Assembly (NCBI GenBank): GCA_035760865.1
Contig: DASTSE010000397.1
Coordinates: 1-6,649, forward strand
Reading direction: 5' to 3'
Origin: Dokdonella_A sp035760865
GTDB lineage: Bacteria; Pseudomonadota; Gammaproteobacteria; Xanthomonadales; Rhodanobacteraceae
Length of the DNA: 6,649 nt
The notes under the pieces are model-generated. The model worked only from the letters and a program-made list of their open reading frames with translations, ran no database searches and was not told the origin of the DNA. The first letter of the stretch is position 1. Every line of letters begins with the position of its first letter. Both the position numbers and the translations under genes were made by a program. Of the stretch, positions 1 through 5,333 are shown one piece after another.

Positions 1-27
1 CGCTCTACCAGGCTGAGCTACACCCCG
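1..27 (-). tRNA. 5' part of a tRNA, probably tRNA-Pro (cut by window edge)
   Basis: Read on the minus strand, the first 27 bases give an acceptor strand CGGGGTG, then TA (positions 8-9), the D-stem GCTC, a D-loop with GCCTGGTA and the returning GAGC. This is a standard tRNA 5' half. The anticodon lies outside the window, so identity is inferred. A 5'-terminal C is typical of bacterial tRNA-Pro, and CGGGGTG is a common tRNA-Pro acceptor sequence. Transcription runs leftward from the promoter annotated upstream at 56-85. Confidence 0.85.
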
Positions 28-55
28 ACCGGGACCCGCCGTGGCGGGGCCGCGA

Positions 56-85
56 ATTCTAAACGACCGTGCGCGCGGGGTGCAA
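56..85 (-). promoter_or_regulatory. Sigma-70-type promoter of the tRNA gene
   Basis: On the minus strand, TTGCAC (85-80) and TAGAAT (61-56) are separated by 18 bases, giving 4/6 and 5/6 matches to the -35 and -10 consensus. The bases just downstream of the -10 are very GC-rich (CGCGG...), which is the usual discriminator of stringently controlled stable-RNA promoters. The short leader before the tRNA holds an inverted repeat, CCCGCC/GGCGGG, around 36-49. That the promoter drives the tRNA is inferred from position and orientation. Confidence 0.6.
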
Positions 86-103
86 CCGTCCCGGCCGGGT
101 GGT

Positions 104-496
104 TCAGTCTTGCGGGGCGGCCGTCGGGCGCCCGCCAGCGAGCGGCGTCGAGGCAGGCCTGCCGTGGCAGGCGAGGCAGCCGCTGGCGGCGGCGTGCGGG
201 CGGCCGTGGGTGCCAACGTTCCCGAACCCCGCGCGTGCCGTCGCGGCGTCGTGCGAGGCGTGCATGGCGGGAGCGCCTCGGGGCTCGCGCACGGCATCGG
301 TCTGCGCGTCGTCGGTGCGCCGTAGCGCGAACGCGTCGCAGGTCGGCGGGGCTACGGCGATCGCCTCGGCATGCAACGGGCCGTCCACCGTCGCGCCGGG
401 CGCGCCGTGCGCGTCGCGGCAAACGCGGGAGCAGGGCACGCCGGCCGCCGACGCGGCGATTCCGAGCGCGAGCAACAGCGGGTGATCGAGGGTCAT
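104..496 (-). CDS. Small exported protein of unknown function with a CxxCH motif
   Basis: This 130-residue protein is not one I recognise. The ATG at 496 is preceded by a good Shine-Dalgarno (GGAG, 4-5 bases away). The N-terminus (MTLDHPLLLALGIAASAAG) looks like a short signal peptide, although there is no basic residue before the hydrophobic stretch. It has five cysteines: C22 and C26 just after the leader, C53, and the pair C107/C110 in CLACH. CLACH is a CxxCH sequence, the covalent haem c attachment motif. It sits only 19 residues from the C-terminus, unlike class I cytochromes c, where it is near the N-terminus, so a haem protein is only a possibility. Only about 14 of 130 codons end in A or T, which is typical of real genes at this GC content. 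It ends just before the tRNA promoter and is divergent from hisS. A longer start at 610 is open, but that extension is arginine-rich, lacks a leader and runs over the hisS promoter region. A weak -10 (TAGCAT, 525-520) lies upstream. Confidence 0.55.
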   Translation of the reverse strand: MTLDHPLLLALGIAASAAGVPCSRVCRDAHGAPGATVDGPLHAEAIAVAPPTCDAFALRRTDDAQTDAVREPRGAPAMHASHDAATARAGFGNVGTHGRPHAAASGCLACHGRPASTPLAGGRPTAAPQD

Positions 497-611
497 GCGC
501 GCTCCGGATGGTCGCCACGATGCTAGCGACGCGACCCCTGCGCGCAGGCGAGCCGCTTGCGCGCATCGGCGCACATTCCTGCGCGCCCGCGCGCGGCCAA
601 AAGCCGCCATC

Positions 612-620
612 TGCTACGCT
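612..620 (+). promoter_or_regulatory. Possible extended -10 promoter of hisS
   Basis: TGC followed by TACGCT resembles an extended -10 element (TGn plus a 4/6 hexamer). It is about 50 bases before the hisS ATG, which would give a leader of roughly 40 bases. No convincing -35 is visible at the right spacing. The rest of the 497-669 divergent intergenic region shows only GC-rich sequence and the hisS Shine-Dalgarno. Confidence 0.3.
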
Positions 621-669
621 ATTCGTTTCGCGACGCCGCGCGTCGCCGCCCCGCCGTACCGAGGATTCC

Positions 670-2067
670 ATGGCTGTCACGCAAGCCCGCACCATGCCCG
701 GCGTGCTCGAGCTGTTGCCGCTCGACCAGGTCGCCTTCCAGTCGATGCTCGATGCGGTGCGCCGCAACTTCGAGCGCTTCGGCTTCCTGCCCATCGAGAC
801 GCCGGTGATGGAGTTCTCGAGCGTGCTGCTCACGAAGGAAGGCGGCGAGACCGAGCGCCAGGTCTATTTCGTGCAGTCGACCGGCGCGCTGCAGGCGGCG
901 AAGGACGGCGAGGTGCCCGAGCTCGCGTTGCGCTTCGACCTCACCGTGCCGCTCGCGCGCTACGTCGCCGAGCACGAGCACGACCTCGTGTTCCCGTTCC
1001 GCCGCTACCAGATCCAGCGCGTCTACCGCGGCGAGCGCGCGCAGCGCGGGCGCTTCCGCGAGTTCTACCAGTGCGACATCGACGTGATCGGCAAGGACGC
1101 GCTGTCCGTTCGCTACGACGCCGAGCTGCCTGCGGTCATCTACAACGTGTTCCGCGACCTCGACATCGGCCCGTTCACGATCCAGATCAACAACCGCAAG
1201 CTCATGCGCGGCTGGCTCGAAGGCCTCGGCCTCGCCGACGCGGAACGCCAGGCGGCGGTCCTGCGCGAGGTCGACAAGCTCGACAAGCGCGGCGTCGACG
1301 CCGTGCGCGAGACGCTCACCGGCGACGCGTTCGGTCTTTCGGCCGATGCGGTGGCCAGGCTGCTCGACTTCGTCGCGTTCCGCTCGACGTCGCTCGCCGA
1401 CGCCCTCGCCAAGCTCGAATCGCTCGGTGCGGGCAGCGAGGCACTCGAGCAGGGCCGCGCCGAACTCGTCGAGGTGCTGAGCCTCATCAAGGCGTTCGGC
1501 GTGCCGGAATCGCACTACGCGCTGAACCTGTCGATCGCGCGGGGGCTCGACTACTACACGGGTACCGTCTACGAGACGACGCTTGACGAGCATCCGCAGA
1601 TCGGTTCGATCTGTTCGGGCGGGCGCTACGAGAACCTCGCGAGCCACTACACGAAGTCGAAGTTGCCGGGCGTCGGCATTTCGATCGGCGCGACGCGCCT
1701 GTACTGGCAGCTGCGCGAAGCGGGCCTGCTCCAGGGCGGTCGCAGCACGGTGCAGGCGCTCGTCGCGCAGATGGACGAAGCGGAGCTGCCGCGCTACCTC
1801 GCGCTCGCGACCGAGTTGCGCGCGGGCGGCATCAACACCGAGGTCGTGGTCGAACCGGGCAAGCTCGCCAAGCAGTTCAAGTACGCCGACCGCGCGGGCA
1901 TCCGCTTCGTGCTCGTGCTCGGCTCCGACGAGATCGCGAAGGACACCGTGACGGTGAAGGACCTGCGCAAGCAGGACCAGTTCGAGGTCGCGCGCGCGGA
2001 GCTCGTCGACGCGCTGCGCGTGGAGATCGAGCAGGCGGCCGTGATGACGAGCCGCCAGCCCGATTGA
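670..2067 (+). CDS. hisS: Histidyl-tRNA synthetase (HisRS)
   Basis: This class II aminoacyl-tRNA synthetase charges tRNA-His with histidine in the cytoplasm, using ATP. The 465-residue product starts at an ATG preceded by GAGGA four bases upstream; the open frame continues upstream to 235, but that part is arginine-rich and not protein-like. Motif 1 lies around residues 25-50. Motif 2 runs from about F110 to D138 and includes YRGERAQRGRFREFYQCDID. The HisRS-specific HisA signature RGLDYYTGTVYE is at 291-302, with the histidine-binding arginine R291, and SGGRYENL is at 316-323. Motif 3 is GVGISIGATRL at 334-344. The C-terminal anticodon-binding domain covers roughly 360-455. The REFYQCDID version of motif 2 is like eukaryotic HisRS rather than E. 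coli HisRS, and it matches my memory of Xanthomonas HisS. It is followed by a palindromic repeat pair and a MIO lyase on the same strand. Confidence 0.97.
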   Translation: MAVTQARTMPGVLELLPLDQVAFQSMLDAVRRNFERFGFLPIETPVMEFSSVLLTKEGGETERQVYFVQSTGALQAAKDGEVPELALRFDLTVPLARYVAEHEHDLVFPFRRYQIQRVYRGERAQRGRFREFYQCDIDVIGKDALSVRYDAELPAVIYNVFRDLDIGPFTIQINNRKLMRGWLEGLGLADAERQAAVLREVDKLDKRGVDAVRETLTGDAFGLSADAVARLLDFVAFRSTSLADALAKLESLGAGSEALEQGRAELVEVLSLIKAFGVPESHYALNLSIARGLDYYTGTVYETTLDEHPQIGSICSGGRYENLASHYTKSKLPGVGISIGATRLYWQLREAGLLQGGRSTVQALVAQMDEAELPRYLALATELRAGGINTEVVVEPGKLAKQFKYADRAGIRFVLVLGSDEIAKDTVTVKDLRKQDQFEVARAELVDALRVEIEQAAVMTSRQPD

Positions 2068-2083
2068 TGCATGACTTTTCGTC

Positions 2084-2110
2084 GTCATGCCCGCGAAAGC
2101 GGGCATCCAT
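2084..2110 (+). repeat. Palindromic repeat copy A (27 bp)
   Basis: This copy reads GTC, then the palindrome 2087-2106, then CCAT. The palindrome is ATGCCCGC, loop GAAA, GCGGGCAT, so the stem is 8 bp with a GNRA-type tetraloop. It lies 16 bases after the hisS stop and is the left member of an inverted pair with copy B. It is identical over all 27 bases to copy F (4686-4712). The stem resembles the ATTCCC-N8-GGGAAT palindromes known from Neisseria (dRS3), but common descent is not shown. Confidence 0.9.
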
Positions 2111-2133
2111 GTCGGTCTTCGACGAGACGAACG

Positions 2134-2160
2134 ATGGATTCCCGCTTTCGCGGGAATGAC
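2134..2160 (-). repeat. Palindromic repeat copy B (27 bp), inverted relative to A
   Basis: This is the same repeat as copy A in opposite orientation, starting ATGG and ending TGAC, with its palindrome at 2138-2157. The stem carries an A-T pair (ATTCCCGC/GCGGGAAT) where A has a G-C pair, so both arms changed together. The A-B unit is 77 bp with a 23-base spacer and ends 23 bases before the lyase start codon. Head-to-head palindrome pairs of this size resemble REPIN-like units. Confidence 0.9.
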
Positions 2161-2183
2161 GCCTGCAACCGGGACGCTGGATC

Positions 2184-4082
2184 ATGGACAACCCGATCAC
2201 CCTCGACGGCAACAGCCTCACCCGCGCCCACGTCGCCGCGATCGCGCGCGGCGCGAAGGTGCAACTCGATCGCGCGCAGCTCGCGCGCGTGCAGCACGCG
2301 GCGGACTTCCTCGCCGACAAGGTCAGTTGCGGCGAGCCGATCTACGGCGTCACCACCGGCTTCGGCAGCAACGCCGACAAGCTGCTCGGCGCGCATCGCG
2401 TGCGCGACGAATTGCCGGGCGGCAACCCGCAGCGCAGCGAGACGCTGCTCGAGGAGCTGCAGCACAACCTCGTGATCACGCATGCGGTCTGCGTCGGCGA
2501 GCCGTTCGCCGAAGGCGTCGTGCGCGCGATGCTCGGCATCCGCATCAACACGCTCATGCGCGGCCATTCGGGCATCCGCGTGGCGACGCTCGAGGCGCTC
2601 GCCGCGCTGCTCAACCGCGACGTGATCCCGCTGATCCCGCAGAAGGGTTCGGTCGGTGCGAGCGGCGACCTCGCACCGCTGTCGCACCTCGCGATCGTGC
2701 TGCTCGGCGGCGGCGAGGCGTTCTTCGGCGGCGAACGCATGCCGGGCGCGGAGGCGCTGCGCCGCGCCGGGCTCGCGCCGGTGAAGCTGTCGTTCAAGGA
2801 AGGCCTCGCGCTCAACAACGGCACGACGCAGATGCTCGCGACCGCGGCGCTCGCGCTCGAGCGTCTCGGCGAGCTGCTCGACACCGCCGATCTCGCCGCG
2901 TCGATGACGCTCGATGCGTTTGCGGGACGCAGTGGCGCGCTGCGCGAGGAAGTGCACGCGCTGCGGCCGCATCCGGGCCAGGTGGATACCGCGCGCCACG
3001 TGCGCGAATTGCTCGACGGTTCGACGCTCGTCGACATCGCCTACCATCTCGTGCCGCGTTTCCGCACCTGGTCGGCGGAGGCATGGAGCGACCCGCAGGA
3101 CCAACGGCAGAGTTTCGACATCGCGTGGGACTGGGTGCCGCCGTCGCAGCGCCATGGCCGCGAGGCGTTCTACAGCCGCTTCCTGCCGTTCAAGGGCGGC
3201 AAGAAGCACCAGCCGCAGGACGCGTACTGCCTGCGTTGCATGCCGCAGGTACACGGCGCCGTGCGCGACGCATACGAGCAGGCGTGCCGCGTCGTCGACA
3301 TCGAACTCAACGCGGTCACCGACAATCCGCTGATCTTCCCCGACGCACCGGACGCGCGCGTGATCGAGGAGCAGGTGATCTCGGCCGGCCACTTCCACGG
3401 TATGCCGCTCGCGCTCGCGATGAGCTACGTGAAGGCGGCGATCCCGGTGCTCGCGTCGATCTCCGAGCGGCGCCTCAACAAGCTCGTCGACCCGGCCACC
3501 AACGACGGCCTCCCGGCCTTCCTGATCGGCAACGAGGACGCGACCGACTCCGGCTTCATGATCGTGCAGTACACCGCTGCCGCGCTCGTCAACGACCTCG
3601 CCACGCGCGCGCATCCGGCGAGCGTCTACTCGGTGCCGACCAGCGCGAACGCGGAGGACCACGTCTCGATGGGCGCGAACGAGGCGCGCCACGTGCTCGA
3701 CATGACCGAGGACCTCGCGCACGTGCTCGCGCTCGAGCTGTACACCGCGGCGCAGGCGCTCGACTACCGCCAGGACATGCTGAACGCCGCGCGCCGCCTC
3801 GCCCAGCGCGGCGATTGGCGCGCGCTCGCCGCCAAGATCGCCAACGCGCCCGACTCGACACACCCGTCGCGCGCGCAGTTCGAAGCCGAAGTGCAGGCGC
3901 TCGCGAAGTCGCTCGCCGAGGCGGCCGACTTCCACGCCGGTGCCGCCGTGCGCGCGGCGCACGCGAAGATCCGCGAGCGCATCGCGTTCATGGCGCGCGA
4001 TCGCGCGATGGACGGCGACGTACGGGCGGCGTGCGAAATGGTCGCGCAGCGTTTTCTCACGGATCCCCGCGACGGTCGCTGA
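2184..4082 (+). CDS. HAL/PAL/TAL-family aromatic amino acid ammonia-lyase (HutH-like), enlarged
   Basis: This MIO enzyme should remove ammonia from an aromatic amino acid to give the corresponding acrylate. MIO forms autocatalytically from Ala159-Ser160-Gly161 inside GSVGASGDLAPLSH. Other family marks are the catalytic-loop Tyr54 (YGVTTGFG), LNNGTTQ at 210-216, RPHPGQ, QDAYCLRCMPQ at 345-355 and TSANAEDHVSMG. The substrate-selectivity pair is Thr99-His100 (LVITHA), closest to the Ser-His of histidine ammonia-lyases and unlike the His-Leu of tyrosine or Phe-Leu of phenylalanine lyases. That favours histidine, but it is an inference. At 632 residues it is about 120 longer than usual HutH (about 510). 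About 50 extra residues lie at roughly 287-344, rich in Trp, Arg and Lys, and the tail after the core is about 50 longer. Residue 403 is His in GHFHG, where most relatives have Asn (GNFHG). The gene is alone, with no hutU, hutI or hutG beside it, so a catabolic role is not supported by context. The ATG has only a weak ribosome site (GGGA, 9 bases upstream). Confidence 0.92.
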   Translation: MDNPITLDGNSLTRAHVAAIARGAKVQLDRAQLARVQHAADFLADKVSCGEPIYGVTTGFGSNADKLLGAHRVRDELPGGNPQRSETLLEELQHNLVITHAVCVGEPFAEGVVRAMLGIRINTLMRGHSGIRVATLEALAALLNRDVIPLIPQKGSVGASGDLAPLSHLAIVLLGGGEAFFGGERMPGAEALRRAGLAPVKLSFKEGLALNNGTTQMLATAALALERLGELLDTADLAASMTLDAFAGRSGALREEVHALRPHPGQVDTARHVRELLDGSTLVDIAYHLVPRFRTWSAEAWSDPQDQRQSFDIAWDWVPPSQRHGREAFYSRFLPFKGGKKHQPQDAYCLRCMPQVHGAVRDAYEQACRVVDIELNAVTDNPLIFPDAPDARVIEEQVISAGHFHGMPLALAMSYVKAAIPVLASISERRLNKLVDPATNDGLPAFLIGNEDATDSGFMIVQYTAAALVNDLATRAHPASVYSVPTSANAEDHVSMGANEARHVLDMTEDLAHVLALELYTAAQALDYRQDMLNAARRLAQRGDWRALAAKIANAPDSTHPSRAQFEAEVQALAKSLAEAADFHAGAAVRAAHAKIRERIAFMARDRAMDGDVRAACEMVAQRFLTDPRDGR

Positions 4083-4108
4083 TTGCGCTCGGGCGCCGTG
4101 TCAGAGGC

Positions 4109-4198
4109 AAAATGGATTGCTCGCTGCGCTCGCCCCTTCGGGGCCGCCCTTCGGGCGTTATGCGCGCTGCGTGCTTGTCCCGCTTTCGCGGGAATGAC
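4109..4198 (-). repeat. Palindromic repeat copy C, split by about 60 bp
   Basis: The left end AAAATGGATT is at 4109-4118. The rest of the repeat, TCCCGCTTTCGCGGGAATGAC in pieces, is at 4178-4198. The two parts would join into a normal copy if the intervening 4119-4177 were removed. AAAATGRATT also precedes copy E and, in complement, follows copy F, which supports the left end being real and not chance. The remaining palindrome stem is only 6 bp. To the right, TGACGTCG..TAGG is shared with the flank of copy E. Confidence 0.6.
4132..4157. repeat. Two adjacent TTCG hairpins inside split copy C
   Basis: Two perfect 13-base inverted repeats lie back to back: GCCCCTTCGGGGC (4132-4144) and CGCCCTTCGGGCG (4145-4157). 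Each has a 5-bp GC stem and a CTTCGG turn, which is a very stable RNA hairpin. They sit 50 bases after the lyase stop, so they could slow or end transcription, but no T-run follows. They form the core of the sequence that interrupts copy C. Confidence 0.6.
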
Positions 4199-4220
4199 GT
4201 CGTAGGAGATCTCCACCTTC

Positions 4221-4247
4221 GTCATTCCCGCGAAAGCGGGAATCCAT
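4221..4247 (+). repeat. Palindromic repeat copy D (27 bp), upstream of the GIY-YIG gene
   Basis: This is a full copy with the T-A stem version; the palindrome is at 4224-4243 (ATTCCCGC, GAAA, GCGGGAAT). It lies 22 bases after split copy C, in opposite orientation, and 31 bases before the GIY-YIG start codon. Together with copy E it brackets that gene as an inverted pair. Confidence 0.9.
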
Positions 4248-4278
4248 TTGATTTGCGCAAGGCTCGGTCGAGGAGCCG

Positions 4279-4578
4279 ATGCAACACGTCCGCCAACCCG
4301 CGGTCTACATCCTCGCGAATGCTCCACGCGGGACGCTGTACGTCGGCATGACAGGTTGGCTGCGGCACCGCATTCATGAGCACCGCGAAGGGCTCGTCGA
4401 CGGATTCACGAAGCGCCACGGGCTGAAGACGCTGGTCTGGTTCGAATGGCACGTGGATTTCCGCTCGGCGATTCGCCGCGAGACGCAGCTCAAGAAGTGG
4501 AATCGGGTGTGGAAGCTCGAACTGATCGAGACGACCAATCCGCAAGGGCAGGACCGGTGGGGCGACATTGCCGAGTGA
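4279..4578 (+). CDS. GIY-YIG nuclease-domain protein (small, single-domain)
   Basis: The 99-residue protein is one GIY-YIG domain of the small stand-alone type often annotated as a putative endonuclease. The two signature strands are AVYILAN (residues 8-14, with VYIL in place of GIY) and TLYVGMT (19-25, YVG for YIG). Arg31 in RHRIHEH is the expected catalytic arginine, with His35 following. Glu68 in IRRETQLKKW is the expected metal-binding glutamate. The stretch EGLVDGFTKRHG (37-48) and the closing KKWNRVWKLELIE are typical of this subfamily. The ATG follows AGGAG with only three bases between; no other nearby Met is plausible. It is probably transcribed on its own. It sits between inverted palindromic repeats, with a further repeat outside each, so a link to their spread or processing is possible. 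Its cellular substrate is unknown. Confidence 0.9.
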   Translation: MQHVRQPAVYILANAPRGTLYVGMTGWLRHRIHEHREGLVDGFTKRHGLKTLVWFEWHVDFRSAIRRETQLKKWNRVWKLELIETTNPQGQDRWGDIAE

Positions 4579-4603
4579 TGCGGTTTGCCCGCAGGCCCCG
4601 AAA

Positions 4604-4630
4604 ATGAATTCCCGCTTTCGCGGGAATGAC
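4604..4630 (-). repeat. Palindromic repeat copy E (27 bp), downstream of the GIY-YIG gene
   Basis: This is a full copy in reverse orientation with the palindrome at 4608-4627. It has ATGAATT in place of the ATGGATT of copy B. It starts 25 bases after the GIY-YIG stop. The bases after it (TGACGTCGGGTAGGGCTCTC) resemble those after copy C, so the repeated unit may extend about 20 bases beyond the 27-bp core. Confidence 0.9.
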
Positions 4631-4685
4631 GTCGGGTAGGGCTCTCAGTTCCGTACGACGATGAACGCAACAGAGTTTCCTCGAC

Positions 4686-4712
4686 GTCATGCCCGCGAAA
4701 GCGGGCATCCAT
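4686..4712 (+). repeat. Palindromic repeat copy F (27 bp)
   Basis: This copy is identical over 27 bases to copy A and has the G-C stem version (palindrome 4689-4708). A run TTTT follows its CCA. It lies between the convergent 3' ends of the GIY-YIG gene and the leftward operon ending at 4789. Its hairpin plus the short T-run could therefore act as a weak terminator for plus-strand transcription. The rest of 4579-4788 shows nothing else I can support. Confidence 0.9.
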
Positions 4713-4788
4713 TTTCCCGAACGAACCAGAGGACCACGCCGATCGGACGGGCGCATGCTTTTGGCGATCGAGCTGGGTCGCGCCCGGC

Positions 4789-5322
4789 TTACCGCACATG
4801 CGGTCCATCGGGCCTCGAACCGCCTGGCCACAACCGCCCGACGATCGTTTCCGCGTCGGTGACGCCCTCGCGCGTATGGCGCGTCCACGCGTCGGGTTTC
4901 GGCGAGCGGTTCGTCGGTGCGGCGCCCCACGCGCTCACGCGCAACGCGAACACGACCGTGCCCGTGCTCACCGCGAACGGCTTCACCGCCTGCACGGCGT
5001 CGATGAGCGTCGGTTCGCTCGCGCGCGGCAGGTTCGGCCACAAATCGAGCCATGCTTTCGAGCGTCCGCCCGCGCGTACCGCGAGCACGAGGAAGCCCGA
5101 CGTCGGTCGCGGCGGTTCGACGGCGGCGAGCGTCTTCTTCGCGGCGGCGTCGATCGACCCGATGTAGTCGCTCATCGCCTGCGCACCGCCTGGAACGCGT
5201 TCGCGCAGCACCGCTTCCGGTTGCAGCAGCACGAAGCCGAGCGTGCGCCAAGCCTCGGCGGCGCGCACGGGCGCCGCCGCGAGCACTGCGAGCATCGCGA
5301 CGACGATCGCCGGACGATGCAT
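4789..5322 (-). CDS. Secreted protein of unknown function, downstream of fabI
   Basis: This 177-residue protein is not one I recognise. It begins MHRPAIVVAMLAVLAAAPVRAAEAW, a convincing Sec signal peptide with likely cleavage around residues 21-23, so the mature protein should be periplasmic or exported. The mature part has no cysteine and no further membrane segment. It has a predicted beta-rich core (SGFLVLAVRAGGRSKAWLDL, then FAVSTGTVVFALRVSAWG) and a charged C-terminal tail. The start lies 11 bases after the fabI stop. The bases before it (GAGCCCCGCCCCG) hold no Shine-Dalgarno, so translation probably depends on coupling to fabI. It ends with TAA at 4789. Confidence 0.75.
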   Translation of the reverse strand: MHRPAIVVAMLAVLAAAPVRAAEAWRTLGFVLLQPEAVLRERVPGGAQAMSDYIGSIDAAAKKTLAAVEPPRPTSGFLVLAVRAGGRSKAWLDLWPNLPRASEPTLIDAVQAVKPFAVSTGTVVFALRVSAWGAAPTNRSPKPDAWTRHTREGVTDAETIVGRLWPGGSRPDGPHVR

Positions 5323-5333
5323 CGGGGCGGGGC

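Larger units (their letters stand above)
4221..4630 (+). mobile_element. Possible mini-element: GIY-YIG gene between inverted palindromic repeats
   Basis: Copies D and E are 27-bp inverted repeats differing at one position (CCAT against TCAT at the inner end). They enclose only the 99-codon GIY-YIG gene, with 31 and 25 bases between repeat and gene. The whole unit is 410 bp. This layout of terminal inverted repeats around one nuclease gene is what a minimal mobile or repeat-spreading unit would look like. No target-site duplication is evident, and no transposase is present. Mobility is an inference; the bracketing is seen directly. Confidence 0.35.

Noticed and set aside
69..485. Plus-strand open frame of 138 codons opposite the small exported protein
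   Set aside because: It lacks a recognisable ribosome site or signal peptide. The minus-strand frame has the stronger third-position G/C bias, leader and Shine-Dalgarno.
235..669. N-terminal extension of HisRS upstream of the ATG at 670
   Set aside because: The extension is arginine-rich and unlike any HisRS. The ATG at 670 has a Shine-Dalgarno and gives the normal length of the family.
619..2106. Long minus-strand open frame (495 codons) opposite hisS
   Set aside because: It is antisense to a clear HisRS gene. Its first residues, MPAFAGMT, are simply the translation of palindromic repeat A. Long antisense frames are expected at this GC content.
2085..3962. Minus-strand open frame of 625 codons opposite the lyase
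   Set aside because: It has arginine- and histidine-rich, low-complexity composition and is antisense to a gene with a full set of family motifs.
4132..4157. Rho-independent terminator for the lyase gene
   Set aside because: The hairpins are strong, but no T-run follows either one. The segment is better explained as a repeat inserted in copy C.
2087..4351. Plus-strand open frame of 754 codons in another frame over the lyase
   Set aside because: The translation is dominated by Arg and Ala, begins inside repeat A and ends inside the GIY-YIG gene. The recognisable lyase is in a different frame.
4221..4630. Classical insertion sequence
   Set aside because: There is no transposase, no visible target-site duplication, and the same palindromes occur singly and in other pairs. 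It is listed only as a possible mini-element.
4109..4712. Possible CRISPR array
   Set aside because: The repeats alternate in orientation, spacings differ widely (22, about 356 and 55 bases) and one interval holds a gene. No cas gene is present.
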